A DNA stretch of 28,981 nt from a virus, in IMG/VR virus record IMGVR_UViG_3300021963_000504, positions 1-28,981 of that record, one strand, 5' to 3'. Position numbers and translations under genes: made by a program. This document shows positions 17,284-25,155 of this stretch, piece after piece. The notes beneath the pieces are model-generated. The model saw nothing but the letters and a program-made list of their open reading frames with translations, had not been told where the DNA came from and did no database searches. Each line of letters opens with the position of its first letter. The stretch's first letter is position 1.

Positions 17284-17727
17284 ATGGCAGAAAGTCTTAA
17301 GAGTATCTACAAACCATCTTATCCAGAAAAGTATAAAGGTGATGCTAATAATATAATCTGTAGAAGTAGTTGGGAAAGAAAGTTTTGTTATTACTGTGAT
17401 CATAATCCAAGTATTATTTCTTGGGCATCAGAAGAATTTTGTATCGGTTATGTGTCTCCTGTTGATGGTAGAGTGCATCGATACTTTCCAGACTACTTAA
17501 TAAAAGTTAAAGAGTCGTCTGGAAAAATAAAGACATATGTAATTGAAGTGAAACCAAAGAAACAAACAGTTCCTCCCAAACAAAAATCAAGAGTGACTAA
17601 ATCATATCTTCATGAATGTAGAACTTATGCAGTTAATCAAGCAAAGTGGAAAGCAGCTGAAGAATGGTGTGCTGATAGAATGTTAGAATTCAAAGTCATC
17701 ACCGAAGAAGAACTAGGTATCAAGTAA
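17284..17727 (+). CDS. gp4: Head completion protein gp4 (nuclease-like fold)
   Basis: A 147-residue protein matching T4 gp4 in size and motifs: RSSWERKFCYYCDHNPSIISW near the N-terminus (Trp-Glu pair), then YVSPVDGRVHRYFPDYLIKV with the conserved Asp, YVIEVKPKKQ (E-x-K), and a helical QAKWKAAEEWC. The E...D...ExK arrangement is that of restriction-endonuclease-like folds. In T4, gp4 completes filled heads before tail joining. It is first in the late plus-strand block, and its stop TAA shares a base with the next ATG. Confidence 0.85.
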   Translation: MAESLKSIYKPSYPEKYKGDANNIICRSSWERKFCYYCDHNPSIISWASEEFCIGYVSPVDGRVHRYFPDYLIKVKESSGKIKTYVIEVKPKKQTVPPKQKSRVTKSYLHECRTYAVNQAKWKAAEEWCADRMLEFKVITEEELGIK

Positions 17728-18113
17728 TGGCAGAAGGTTTCGGACAATATGCAAATGTTCCTCCAAGAATGAGAGAACTCAAAAAGAAAATTGCTGATGC
17801 AGGAACCAATGATCCAGAAGATCTAATGTTGATTATTATAGATACCTTAAAAGAAGAAGTACTATACCCAGAACCAGGAAAGTTTTATACCTTTGTTTAC
17901 AATCCAAAAACACCAGATATCGAGTACGACCAACATCCATTAATTGCATGTACCTCATTAGAGAGGTGGGGATTCAAAGGTATTAACTTTCATTGGAGAG
18001 AAGGTAGGCAATACACATGGGAGGAAGTTGCGGGCAAACTTCATGTTATAAAGTATGATGAACTTGATGAGATGCTATCGATACCTTATAGAAAAGTGCG
18101 TCTAAATAAGTAA
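17727..18113 (+). CDS. Conserved cyanophage protein between gp4 and gp48 (128 aa)
   Basis: The product begins MAEGFGQYANVPPRMRELKK and contains NDPEDLMLIIIDTLKEEV, FYTFVYNPKTPDIEYDQHPL and WGFKGINFHWREGRQYTWEE. I recognise it as a protein conserved at this place in cyanomyoviruses; its role is not established. It overlaps gp4 by one base (TAATG), so the two are probably coupled. Its position suggests a virion or assembly role, possibly at the baseplate. Confidence 0.75.
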   Translation: MAEGFGQYANVPPRMRELKKKIADAGTNDPEDLMLIIIDTLKEEVLYPEPGKFYTFVYNPKTPDIEYDQHPLIACTSLERWGFKGINFHWREGRQYTWEEVAGKLHVIKYDELDEMLSIPYRKVRLNK

Positions 18114-18127
18114 AAAGATTGCGTCTA

Positions 18128-19390
18128 ATGGCACAAGAGGTTGTAACTGGCGTCAATAAAGTAGGAGACAGTTTTTATAGAACGAAAGTAGTAGACAATG
18201 GAGATGGTACTTTTAGTTCTACATTGTTAAGAACTGACGCGCAGGGAAATAATGGAGTGCCTATTGCTGGATATGGTGCGGTAGGAAATCAAGTTGCACG
18301 AGAAATAAACACAACCAACGCTACTGCCACAGAACAACAACTTCTTTCTGATCCAAATTCACAACTAAATCAAGTAAGAAGAGAGCAAGTAAAATCAACT
18401 GAAAATCAAATTCTTGGTCCTGGCGCAACTCCAGTAAAAGAAGCAGCATTAGCACAAGCAGGTGGTGGAAGCGGAAATGCTGCAAATACAAGTGGAGCAC
18501 CAAACCAACAAGGAGGAAGCACTCCAACAACTGATCCAAGACAAACACAGGCAACATCAGGTGATGGAGTTTTAATTTATCCTCTCAAAATGAGATCGAC
18601 ACAACAAGACAGACTTAAATTTACTGCAGTCGAATATCAACCACCAGGAAATCTTACAGGAGGAACATTAAGTTCTCAAAATAGAACAAGCACTCAAGGT
18701 AAAAGTATTATAGGTTCTGTTTTCTTACCAATCCAATCATCAATATCTGATTTTAATAGTGTAGAGTGGCAAGGTGGATCACTAAACGAAATTGAAAAAT
18801 TAGCTTTGAATACATCTTTAAAAGCAATGAATGCTGATAAACCGGGAGATGTAGTAAAAGCTTTTGAAGAAGCAGGTGGAAAAGCGGCTAAAGAATTGAT
18901 AAGAAATCAAAATCAACTAAAGGCTTACTTAGCGCAAGAAGCACTTGGAGTCCAAAATCTTCTTTCAAGATTTGGAACCGTTCTTAATCCAAATCTTGAG
19001 TTATTGTTTTCGGGTCCACAATTAAGACCTTTTGAATTTAAATTTCAAATGTCTGCAAGAGAAAGAGCAGAAGGTGAGAATATTAAAAAAATTATAAACT
19101 TTTTTAAGAAAAATATGGCAGTAAAGAAAAGTGATGGAGCTGGCGTGTTTTTAAAAGCACCAAATACTTTTATGATTGAATATAAATTCAATGGATCAGA
19201 CACAACTCATCCAGGTATTAATAAAATCAAAGAATGTGCCTTATTGTCATGCTCAGTTGAATATACACCACTTGGAACTTACATGACATATCCAGACGGA
19301 ACTATGGTTTCTTATACAATGTCTCTATCTTTCCAAGAACTTGAACCGATTTATGATAAGGACTACGATAATCATCCAATAGGTTACTAA
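18128..19390 (+). CDS. gp48: Baseplate tail tube cap, gp48-like
   Basis: Start set at ATG 18128 (MAQEVVTGVNKVGDSFYRTK); the in-frame extension to 18119 would need a TTG. It has 420 residues. The middle is a disordered Gly/Gln/Ser-rich region (about 95-150). The C-terminal domain carries LLFSGPQLRPFEFKFQMSAR, FLKAPNTFMIEYKFNG and CALLSCSVEYTPLGTYMTYP, typical of the gp48 tube-cap family related to the tail tube. In T4, gp48 and gp54 sit on the hub and nucleate tube growth. Confidence 0.8.
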   Translation: MAQEVVTGVNKVGDSFYRTKVVDNGDGTFSSTLLRTDAQGNNGVPIAGYGAVGNQVAREINTTNATATEQQLLSDPNSQLNQVRREQVKSTENQILGPGATPVKEAALAQAGGGSGNAANTSGAPNQQGGSTPTTDPRQTQATSGDGVLIYPLKMRSTQQDRLKFTAVEYQPPGNLTGGTLSSQNRTSTQGKSIIGSVFLPIQSSISDFNSVEWQGGSLNEIEKLALNTSLKAMNADKPGDVVKAFEEAGGKAAKELIRNQNQLKAYLAQEALGVQNLLSRFGTVLNPNLELLFSGPQLRPFEFKFQMSARERAEGENIKKIINFFKKNMAVKKSDGAGVFLKAPNTFMIEYKFNGSDTTHPGINKIKECALLSCSVEYTPLGTYMTYPDGTMVSYTMSLSFQELEPIYDKDYDNHPIGY

Positions 19391-19392
19391 AA

Positions 19393-20541
19393 ATGACTAA
19401 ACCATACTTCAGACAAGTTCCTAACTTTGATTATGTCTCTAGAAATCCAGGAGACAAATATATCTCAGATTACATTTCAGTTAAAAATCTTTTCAAGCGT
19501 GGAAAACTTCGTGAAGATATCTTCGGCAATCTTTCATTCTTTGAAAAATATTCAATCATTGGTGATGAAAGACCTGATAATGTTGCCTATAAATTCTATG
19601 GAGATTCTACATTAGATTGGGTTGTTCTTCTTTCAAATAATATTCTGAATATTCAATCAGAATGGCCAATGACTCAAAGAACTCTTGAAAAAGTAATGTT
19701 GAAAAAGTATGGAACCTCAGAAGCAGCAGTAAAATATTATAGAGATCTTGGAATAGATGTTAGTGAATCAGAAATTGCACTTACTGATGAACTTGCATAC
19801 GGAATTTTATATAATGGAACTCATCATTATGAAACACAAGAAATTAAAAACTCCTTAGGTATTACTGTTCTTAAAGGTGGTATTCATATTTCACCAACTT
19901 GGAAAACCAATGGAAACTTTATAGAAACTATCAACTCACAAATCGCAGATATTTCTGCTGAAAATTATGATTATGAAACTTTACAAATAGTTCCAACAAA
20001 CATTGTCACCGTTTCTATGGTTAATGGATTGCTTGGAGTTAACGTTGGAGATCAAATAATTGTAGATAACGTATCAGAATCTCAGTATAATGGTAAGCAT
20101 GTAATAACAGAGATAGTTTCAAAAACTGATAATATAGTTTTTACATTCAAATATGAACTTCCAGTTATTCCTAATGTTACAAAACCAATACTATCTAACC
20201 CAAGAAAAGAACAGGTTTTATTTACAATACCAGAAAAAGCAATACTTGATAATACTGGAGCACCAATACTTTTCAGTTCAAATGCAAGATATTATGAATA
20301 CTGGGATTCTGGTTTAAACAATTCAGTTTTAGTTCCTTCAAATTCTTTTGTAAGAAAAGTCACTAATTATGAATATGAATTAAACATAGAAGAAGAAAAA
20401 AGAAATATTTACGTTCTTAAACAAAGGTATCTTAATGTAGTCTTTAATGATATGGATGATATTATGCCATATAAAAAAGGTTCTCAGCAATACGTCACTG
20501 AGAACCTTAAGAAGTGTGATAATATCAGACTTTATGAATGA
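19393..20541 (+). CDS. gp53: Baseplate wedge protein gp53-like
   Basis: A 382-residue protein. The N-terminus (YFRQVPNFDYVSRNPGDKYI, then IIGDERPDNVAYKFYGDSTL and DWVVLLSNNILNIQSEWP) matches the gp53 family, which fills gaps between wedges and hub. T4 gp53 is about 196 residues. The extra 180 residues here form a beta-rich insert, and the C-terminal YVLKQRYLNVVFNDM probably completes the conserved domain. Its last 70 bases carry an inverted repeat that looks like a terminator for the opposing gp32 gene. Its stop TGA abuts the gp32 stop TCA without a gap. Confidence 0.8.
   Translation: MTKPYFRQVPNFDYVSRNPGDKYISDYISVKNLFKRGKLREDIFGNLSFFEKYSIIGDERPDNVAYKFYGDSTLDWVVLLSNNILNIQSEWPMTQRTLEKVMLKKYGTSEAAVKYYRDLGIDVSESEIALTDELAYGILYNGTHHYETQEIKNSLGITVLKGGIHISPTWKTNGNFIETINSQIADISAENYDYETLQIVPTNIVTVSMVNGLLGVNVGDQIIVDNVSESQYNGKHVITEIVSKTDNIVFTFKYELPVIPNVTKPILSNPRKEQVLFTIPEKAILDNTGAPILFSSNARYYEYWDSGLNNSVLVPSNSFVRKVTNYEYELNIEEEKRNIYVLKQRYLNVVFNDMDDIMPYKKGSQQYVTENLKKCDNIRLYE
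20473..20508 (-). terminator. Intrinsic terminator of gp32, inside the gp53 coding sequence
   Basis: A perfect 11-bp inverted repeat (20477-20487 with 20498-20508, 10-base loop) is followed on the minus strand by a run of T ending at 20473. Read from the gp32 side it is a standard rho-independent terminator 34 bases past the gp32 stop. On the plus strand it codes for gp53 residues and is not followed by T. Confidence 0.8.
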
Positions 20542-21495
20542 TCAGTCTTCAGCAAGTTTCTGGAAATAACTGAGAGCATCATCTTCATCTTCGTCGTCTG
20601 AAGTAATTTTAGGAAGTGAAGGAGACTTACTGCGATTGTAAGATTCTTCAAGTTCTTCCATTACTTTAGTCTCACGACTTTGAGTAGGCATATAAGAATC
20701 ATACTCTTCTTCTTGTTCTGCTACAGCACGAGACTGAGTAGGAGTGTTAGTTCCACCAAGACCAAGAACATAATTCATACGCTTCTCAAGATCTTCGTAT
20801 GACTTGAACTGATCTGGAGCAGTGATTGCAGAAAGAGAGTACTCTTTCTTCCAGATTGCTTCGAGTGCATCGTCGTCATCCAGGAGAGGAGCAACGCGAT
20901 CAAACTCAGACTTATCGTAATTCCAGTAACCATCCTTCTTCACGATCTTGATCTTGAAGTTTGCACCTTGCCAGAAGTCAAAAGGATTGATTGGATCTTC
21001 ATCATCAAATTCAGGTTGCATAGCATTCAGAATCTTATCAAAGATCTTCTTACCATACTTAAAGAGAAATACTTTACCTTCATTTGCAGGATTAGCAGGA
21101 TCCTTTACAACGTAAACATTGGAGTAGTAAGACAGTTTACGCTTTTGTTTACGAACAGTGTCCTTATCTTTTTCACTACCACTGTTCCACAGACCGCGAT
21201 TATATTCAGACACGGGATCTTTCTGACCAATTGTAGTCAGACTATTTTCAATATACCAACCACCAGGACCTTGGAAAGCGTGAGTATACATCTTTACCCA
21301 AGGAACATCTTCACCATCAGGAGCAGGCAGGAAGCGAATGACTGCAGAACCTACACCAGTTTTATCCATCTCTGGTTTCCAGAGACGTTCATCAGCACCA
21401 CCAGAAGTGGTATTCATCTTTTCTACTTGCTTCACCAGTTTCTCAGTCAGTGAACCAAGAGAAGATTGCTTTTTCAGATTTGCAAAATTAGACAT
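20542..21495 (-). CDS. gp32: Single-stranded DNA binding protein gp32
   Basis: A 317-residue protein. The core matches T4 gp32: WVKMYTHAFQGPGGWYIENS, RKLSYYSNVYVVKDPANPAN, EGKVFLFKYGKKIFDKILNA and FWQGANFKIKIVKKDGYWNY. The acidic tail (TSDDEDEDDALSYFQKLAED) is the partner-binding domain. The N-terminus NFANLKKQSS is the cooperativity segment. Of T4's zinc ligands (His64, Cys77, Cys87, Cys90) only the His is kept; the cysteine positions are Ser, Asp and Ser (IENS, KDPVSEY). GAGGT precedes the ATG. A sigma-70-like promoter and a terminator bracket the gene, so it can be made separately. Confidence 0.95.
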   Translation of the reverse strand: MSNFANLKKQSSLGSLTEKLVKQVEKMNTTSGGADERLWKPEMDKTGVGSAVIRFLPAPDGEDVPWVKMYTHAFQGPGGWYIENSLTTIGQKDPVSEYNRGLWNSGSEKDKDTVRKQKRKLSYYSNVYVVKDPANPANEGKVFLFKYGKKIFDKILNAMQPEFDDEDPINPFDFWQGANFKIKIVKKDGYWNYDKSEFDRVAPLLDDDDALEAIWKKEYSLSAITAPDQFKSYEDLEKRMNYVLGLGGTNTPTQSRAVAEQEEEYDSYMPTQSRETKVMEELEESYNRSKSPSLPKITSDDEDEDDALSYFQKLAED

Positions 21496-21539
21496 TTGTA
21501 CCTCGTATTTGTTGAGATTTGGCCTTTGTGTACTTCGTT

Positions 21540-21568
21540 ATTCTACAGGTCAGAACCCGTCTTGTCAA
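21540..21568 (-). promoter_or_regulatory. Sigma-70-type promoter for gp32
   Basis: The minus strand reads TTGACA (21568-21563), 17 bases, TAGAAT (21545-21540). This is one base short of full consensus with ideal spacing. The expected transcript start near 21533 is about 38 bases before the gp32 ATG. It overlaps the 3' end of the DUF1825-like gene. Confidence 0.75.
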
Positions 21569-21887
21569 TCTGGTTCTTCATCGCCTCAAGCATCTTGGTC
21601 ATATTACCAAAGATGATATTCATATCGACATTGGAAGGAAGACCCATCATCATAGCAGACTCGGCAATACGTTGCTTCATTTCTTTTGCTTCTGGGTCAT
21701 CAGAAAGACTTAAACGTGTATAAAGAATCTGTTGCTTATTTAAAAGTTTTTCAAGAAGATCAACATGATGAATCTTATCTTCTTTGGTCATTGATGGAAA
21801 CTTAAAAACGCTTCCATAAATTTCTTCTTGAAGTTCAGAAATTTTAGTCATCTCTGCGCGAACGACTTCAGAATCAAAGAAACTCAT
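21543..21887 (-). CDS. DUF1825-like protein (114 aa)
   Basis: The start MSFFDSEVVRAEMTKISELQ is nearly the same as that of a small cyanobacterial protein family (DUF1825), and the central YTRLSLSDDPEAKEM corresponds to the family's F-E-L-S-D-D pattern. All-helical. AGGAG lies 5 bases upstream and the ATG overlaps the gp59 stop (ATGA). It sits between gp59 and gp32 in the replication cluster, where cyanophages commonly have it. A link to ssDNA handling is suggested only by this placement. Confidence 0.75.
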   Translation of the reverse strand: MSFFDSEVVRAEMTKISELQEEIYGSVFKFPSMTKEDKIHHVDLLEKLLNKQQILYTRLSLSDDPEAKEMKQRIAESAMMMGLPSNVDMNIIFGNMTKMLEAMKNQIDKTGSDL

Positions 21888-22480
21888 TTTTCTCCTAGAA
21901 TTACTTCTTTCAAAATTTTACGAAATTTAAGTACATCAATATTTAGAAATGGATTATATTTTTTAATCCGCCGACTTACGGTTTGCCACACCGGGTCTTG
22001 AAGTTTTTTATCAAAGTTATTTGAGTATGCAAAGATTTTATCCAGAAGAACCATTGTTTCCAATGAAATCTTTCCACTCAAATATTTTTTTAATACAACT
22101 GGATGTCCTTTAGAACACTTAAAGACATCCTCAAATTTATTTTCTTCAAAGAGAGATTGACTCTCTTCCTTAAAGACATACGAAAGTGATTGTACTTTTT
22201 TCTGCCAGTTTTGATATCTTGCTTCTCCTTCTTTGATCATTTCACCAATCCAAAGAGACTCTGGATCATTACAAGATACAAAGTTAGCAACAAAGAAATC
22301 TACAACTTCTTGATCAGTTTTTTGTCTTGAAATCTTTTCAAACCACATTCTATCTTTCCTTTTGTAGAAAGACTGAATAGTTGCTCTTGACTTACCACAA
22401 TATTTGAAATAATCATAACTGTCTTTAGTGAAGTGATTCTTCAAAGACAGATAACATTTATATGAATCAAAGGGCATCAT
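21884..22480 (-). CDS. gp59: Replicative helicase loader gp59
   Basis: A 198-residue all-helical protein with the size and order of T4 gp59: MPFDSYKCYLSLKNHFTKDS, YDYFKYCGKS, then RMWFEKISRQ, CNDPESLWIGEM, and the C-terminal half KYLSGKISLETMVLLDKIFA and DPVWQTVSRRIKKY. gp59 places the gp41 helicase on gp32-coated DNA. The start at 22480 overlaps the gp33 stop (TGATG); a second ATG follows immediately. Its partner gp32 lies two genes downstream. Confidence 0.9.
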   Translation of the reverse strand: MMPFDSYKCYLSLKNHFTKDSYDYFKYCGKSRATIQSFYKRKDRMWFEKISRQKTDQEVVDFFVANFVSCNDPESLWIGEMIKEGEARYQNWQKKVQSLSYVFKEESQSLFEENKFEDVFKCSKGHPVVLKKYLSGKISLETMVLLDKIFAYSNNFDKKLQDPVWQTVSRRIKKYNPFLNIDVLKFRKILKEVILGEK

Positions 22481-22737
22481 CAAAAAACTAATTTAGCACG
22501 GGAAGTTTTCTTAAGAAAATTAAGTTCCATTGCTTCATACTTAATTTTCTCTTTCAGAGGTTTAGAAATAAGTTTTGGAACTGACTCCAGATCTATATTA
22601 TTCTGCTCACAAAAATAAATGATCGCATCAATATAGTTCATTTCAACATTAACTTGCACAAGATTTTCAATTTCTTGTGCAAACCGTGATGGGCAGAAGA
22701 ACTTGCTTTCCAGTACCTTTTCTAATTCATTCTCCAT
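22480..22737 (-). CDS. gp33: Late transcription co-activator gp33
   Basis: The ATG at 22737 gives MENELEKVLESKFFCPSRFA and 85 residues; extending upstream would need a TTG. The block VNVEMNYIDAIIYFCEQNNI followed by KPLKEKIKYEAMELNFLKK is the conserved core of T4-type gp33, which bridges host RNA polymerase and the sliding clamp at late promoters. AGGT lies 6 bases upstream. It overlaps the end of the nuclease gene and is coupled to gp59. Its presence agrees with the TATAAATA-type elements in the window. Confidence 0.8.
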   Translation of the reverse strand: MENELEKVLESKFFCPSRFAQEIENLVQVNVEMNYIDAIIYFCEQNNIDLESVPKLISKPLKEKIKYEAMELNFLKKTSRAKLVF

Positions 22738-23407
22738 CTGACCTAGTATTGTGATGTACAAATTCTTTAATGTAGCGAACTAATAGTCTAATATAATCTG
22801 CTTTGTTTCTTTTGTCAAATACTTTGACTTCACCACCAGGAGTTACCATTAAGGTAATTAATTTGACAGGAGGAATGTTGGTAAGTTCATAATAAGCAGC
22901 CGCATAAAAGGTTTCTTGAACAAAGTAATTTTCAATCCACTCTTCGGGTTTAATCTTTTCTGAAGTCTTAAAGTCAATAACTGCTAACTCTCCTTCATAT
23001 TCAGCAATACAATCGACTCGTCCAGCAAGTCCAAGATATTCAGAATAGAGAGTTCTCTCAATCGCGTGAATATTATTTATCTTATCAAGATAAGGTTTCG
23101 CGTGATGAAACATAAACTTTGTCAACGGTTGATAATCATCCCAGTTCAGTTCTTTATTTTCAAGATAGTCTTGACAAACTTGGTGAAAATCAGTTCCTCT
23201 TGCTGTTGCCTTTTTAGTAATCGCATTTGCCTTTTCTGTACCAACTCTCTTTCTCCATTCAACAAAAATTTGTCGATTGTAAAAAGAAGTCACAGAAGTA
23301 ATTGAAGGCACCCATTGACCATCAGGAAGATGGTACAAACGAATGCCATTTGTTTCTTTCTTTTCTAATTCAAGATCACCTAAGTAATTATGATGAATAA
23401 AACTCAT
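22727..23407 (-). CDS. RecB-family (PD-D/ExK) nuclease
   Basis: A 226-residue protein with the RecB nuclease motif series: RGTDFHQVCQDYL (residues 70-82), GRVD (Asp132), AVIDFKTS (Asp145, Lys147) and QETFYAAAYY (Gln164...Tyr, the QxxxY motif). Such single-domain exonucleases are found in T4-like cyanophages and may process DNA ends in recombination or degrade host DNA. Its ATG overlaps the PhoH-like stop (ATGA). A sigma-70-like promoter for gp33 lies within its 3' part. Confidence 0.85.
   Translation of the reverse strand: MSFIHHNYLGDLELEKKETNGIRLYHLPDGQWVPSITSVTSFYNRQIFVEWRKRVGTEKANAITKKATARGTDFHQVCQDYLENKELNWDDYQPLTKFMFHHAKPYLDKINNIHAIERTLYSEYLGLAGRVDCIAEYEGELAVIDFKTSEKIKPEEWIENYFVQETFYAAAYYELTNIPPVKLITLMVTPGGEVKVFDKRNKADYIRLLVRYIKEFVHHNTRSDGE
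22790..22818 (-). promoter_or_regulatory. Sigma-70-type promoter ahead of gp33-gp59
   Basis: The minus strand reads TTGACA (22818-22813), 17 bases, TATATT (22795-22790). The predicted start near 22783 is about 46 bases before the gp33 ATG. It lies inside the nuclease coding region, so chance cannot be excluded, but the -35 and spacing are ideal. Confidence 0.55.
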
Positions 23408-24159
23408 ACACCAACTTCCATTTTAGCAAGGATATATTCTTTCACGAATCCAGAGCGAACAATATCATCAACTTCAAATTCAATAATATCAATTGAAGGC
23501 ATCACACGAAGAACTTTCATAAAGTCTACAATACCATTCTTTTCATTGGTCTTAATAAGATCAGATTGAGTAGCATCACCACAAAACATAATCTTACTAT
23601 TTTCACCAACTCGTGTAATTATACTATCAAGTTCGTGGAAGTTCAAGTTCTGAAATTCATCCACAATAATAATAGCATTGTCAAGAGTAGTTCCACGAAT
23701 AAAGGAGGTACTCCAGAAACTAATGGTTCCTTGAGTTTTGAGATTACCATAGAGCATCTCAAACGATGCATCGTCAGGCATCTGGAACATATACTTTACC
23801 ATATTCTTATAAGGAATTTGATAAAGTGAGGATTTATCTTCGTGGTCTCCAGGAAGAAAACCAATCTCACGAGTAGCAACAAGAGACCTTACAATATAGA
23901 TTTTTTCGTAAGGACTTCTTTCATCTAATACATCTTGAAGAGCATTATAAAGGGTGATGAATGTTTTACCTGTTCCAGCACATCCATAGGCAACAATATG
24001 TTGATTTTTTTCATATGCTTTATATAAAAGTTTTTGATTATCTGTGAGAGGTTCAATCTCTCTCATCAAATCAAGACCAATTGGTTTTTTGCGTTTCATT
24101 TGCTTTGCAGTCATTCCAACGCCAATTGGTTGATCTTCTGCCCTTCTTCTTCTTGCCAT
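23404..24159 (-). CDS. phoH: PhoH-like ATPase
   Basis: A 251-residue protein. Walker A is GCAGTGKT (residues 59-66) and Walker B is NAIIIVDEFQN. The family blocks EKIYIVRSLVATREIGFLPG and GENSKIMFCGDATQSDL are all present. PhoH is part of the Pho regulon in E. coli and is one of the commonest host-like genes of marine phages; its biochemical role in infection is unsettled, with RNA helicase or nuclease-associated roles proposed. The N-terminus (MARRRRAEDQ, KQMKRKK) is basic. It is coupled to the nuclease gene by a 4-base overlap. Confidence 0.92.
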   Translation of the reverse strand: MARRRRAEDQPIGVGMTAKQMKRKKPIGLDLMREIEPLTDNQKLLYKAYEKNQHIVAYGCAGTGKTFITLYNALQDVLDERSPYEKIYIVRSLVATREIGFLPGDHEDKSSLYQIPYKNMVKYMFQMPDDASFEMLYGNLKTQGTISFWSTSFIRGTTLDNAIIIVDEFQNLNFHELDSIITRVGENSKIMFCGDATQSDLIKTNEKNGIVDFMKVLRVMPSIDIIEFEVDDIVRSGFVKEYILAKMEVGV

Positions 24160-24166
24160 AGAATGA

Positions 24167-24415
24167 TTAAATTGGTTTTACTTTTGATCCTGGTGCTTTT
24201 GATGCCTTATGAAGAACATCATTCCATCCTGGGTGAGACTTTACAAGTCGGTCATAAATCTCACCAACTTCTCCTGATGCTGGACAAGTTGATGGATCCG
24301 ACCAATCTCTATCCCAGTCTGGATTATCTTTTTTCCATTGCTCCCAATCATGAACACTGAGAACAACTTCTTTTTGTTCACCGGTTTGTTTATTAATCAC
24401 TGGATATGTTGCCAA
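24167..24415 (-). CDS. Short conserved phage protein with TTG start (82 aa)
   Basis: The frame begins at TTG 24415 (MATYPVINKQTGEQKEVV), placed 7 bases after a perfect GGAGG, so this start is well supported even though it is not ATG. The C-terminal pattern (SHPGWNDVLHKASKAPGSKV) resembles a family of short marine-phage proteins that begin like FmdB zinc ribbons (MPTY...) and end gFxEVLxxI...HPG. Only one Cys is present, so a zinc site is unlikely. Function unknown. Confidence 0.75.
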   Translation of the reverse strand: MATYPVINKQTGEQKEVVLSVHDWEQWKKDNPDWDRDWSDPSTCPASGEVGEIYDRLVKSHPGWNDVLHKASKAPGSKVKPI

Positions 24416-24441
24416 TGTTACACCTCCATTGTATGTAAGGA

Positions 24442-24449
24442 TATTTATT
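24442..24449 (-). promoter_or_regulatory. Late promoter-like AATAAATA at the thyX stop
   Basis: The minus strand carries AATAAATA overlapping the thyX stop codon, 27 bases before the TTG start of the 82-residue gene. It fits NATAAATA and is correctly spaced for that gene and phoH. Confidence 0.5.
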
Positions 24450-25155
24450 CAATAGTGATAGAAGGTGCATCGGAGCACTCAGAACAACCATCACGAGTCC
24501 AACCAAGTGCTTCAGATACAGCAGGAAACTGACAAGTAAAGATGCAACGGACGAGTTCTGCAATCTCTATATGCTCCTTCTGCGTACCGTGTGCAGAACG
24601 AAGATCAATATAATGGATCCACGACCGCACAGAGCCAGTCATATAGAGGCGTGTGGGCGTTGCTAGTGGCAGTACAAACCTTGCACACTCCTTTGCCACA
24701 CCTTTCTCCAGAAGGCGATTGTAGAGGCGTAGAGACTGCTCAAAATGAACACGGATATCTTCAGTCAGAGTCAGTTTCAGATAATCAGGAATATCATCAA
24801 TAGAGTTCTGTCGATTCTTAGTGTCCTGACGACGGAGTTCTGGAAGAGGAATAGTTTTATTCAAAAGATTAGTATCAGCATATCGTTGTGAAAATTCTTG
24901 ATATGTGAAAGAACGGTGGCGAAGGATTTGTGCTGCCAGACCACGAGTCGTATTGATCTCTACAGTCATCGAAGCTTGTTCGAAGATACTCCAGTGTTGA
25001 TGCTGAATACAATACTTGAGTAGTCCAGAGAACTTTTCATTCTCCTGATTTGCAGGGTTACTTACGCGAGCACAATATGCCATGTGCTTTTCTGCGTCAG
25101 GAGTAACACTGATTAGTTTTACTTCTGGTTTCATAAACTCAAAATCATCGTACAT
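24445..25155 (-). CDS. thyX: Flavin-dependent thymidylate synthase ThyX
   Basis: The ThyX signature is present as RHRSFTYQEFSQRY, followed by LPLATPTRLYMTGSVRSWIH and the Arg/His-rich C-terminal YIDLRSAHGTQKEHIEIAEL. The enzyme makes dTMP from dUMP using folate and FAD, supplying nucleotides for phage DNA. Three ATGs are possible (25176, 25164, 25155). I chose 25155 (MYDDFEFMKPEVKLIS), which has GAGGAA about 10 bases upstream; the longer forms add at most 7 residues. The start overlaps the small acidic gene by 11 bases. Confidence 0.93.
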   Translation of the reverse strand: MYDDFEFMKPEVKLISVTPDAEKHMAYCARVSNPANQENEKFSGLLKYCIQHQHWSIFEQASMTVEINTTRGLAAQILRHRSFTYQEFSQRYADTNLLNKTIPLPELRRQDTKNRQNSIDDIPDYLKLTLTEDIRVHFEQSLRLYNRLLEKGVAKECARFVLPLATPTRLYMTGSVRSWIHYIDLRSAHGTQKEHIEIAELVRCIFTCQFPAVSEALGWTRDGCSECSDAPSITIE

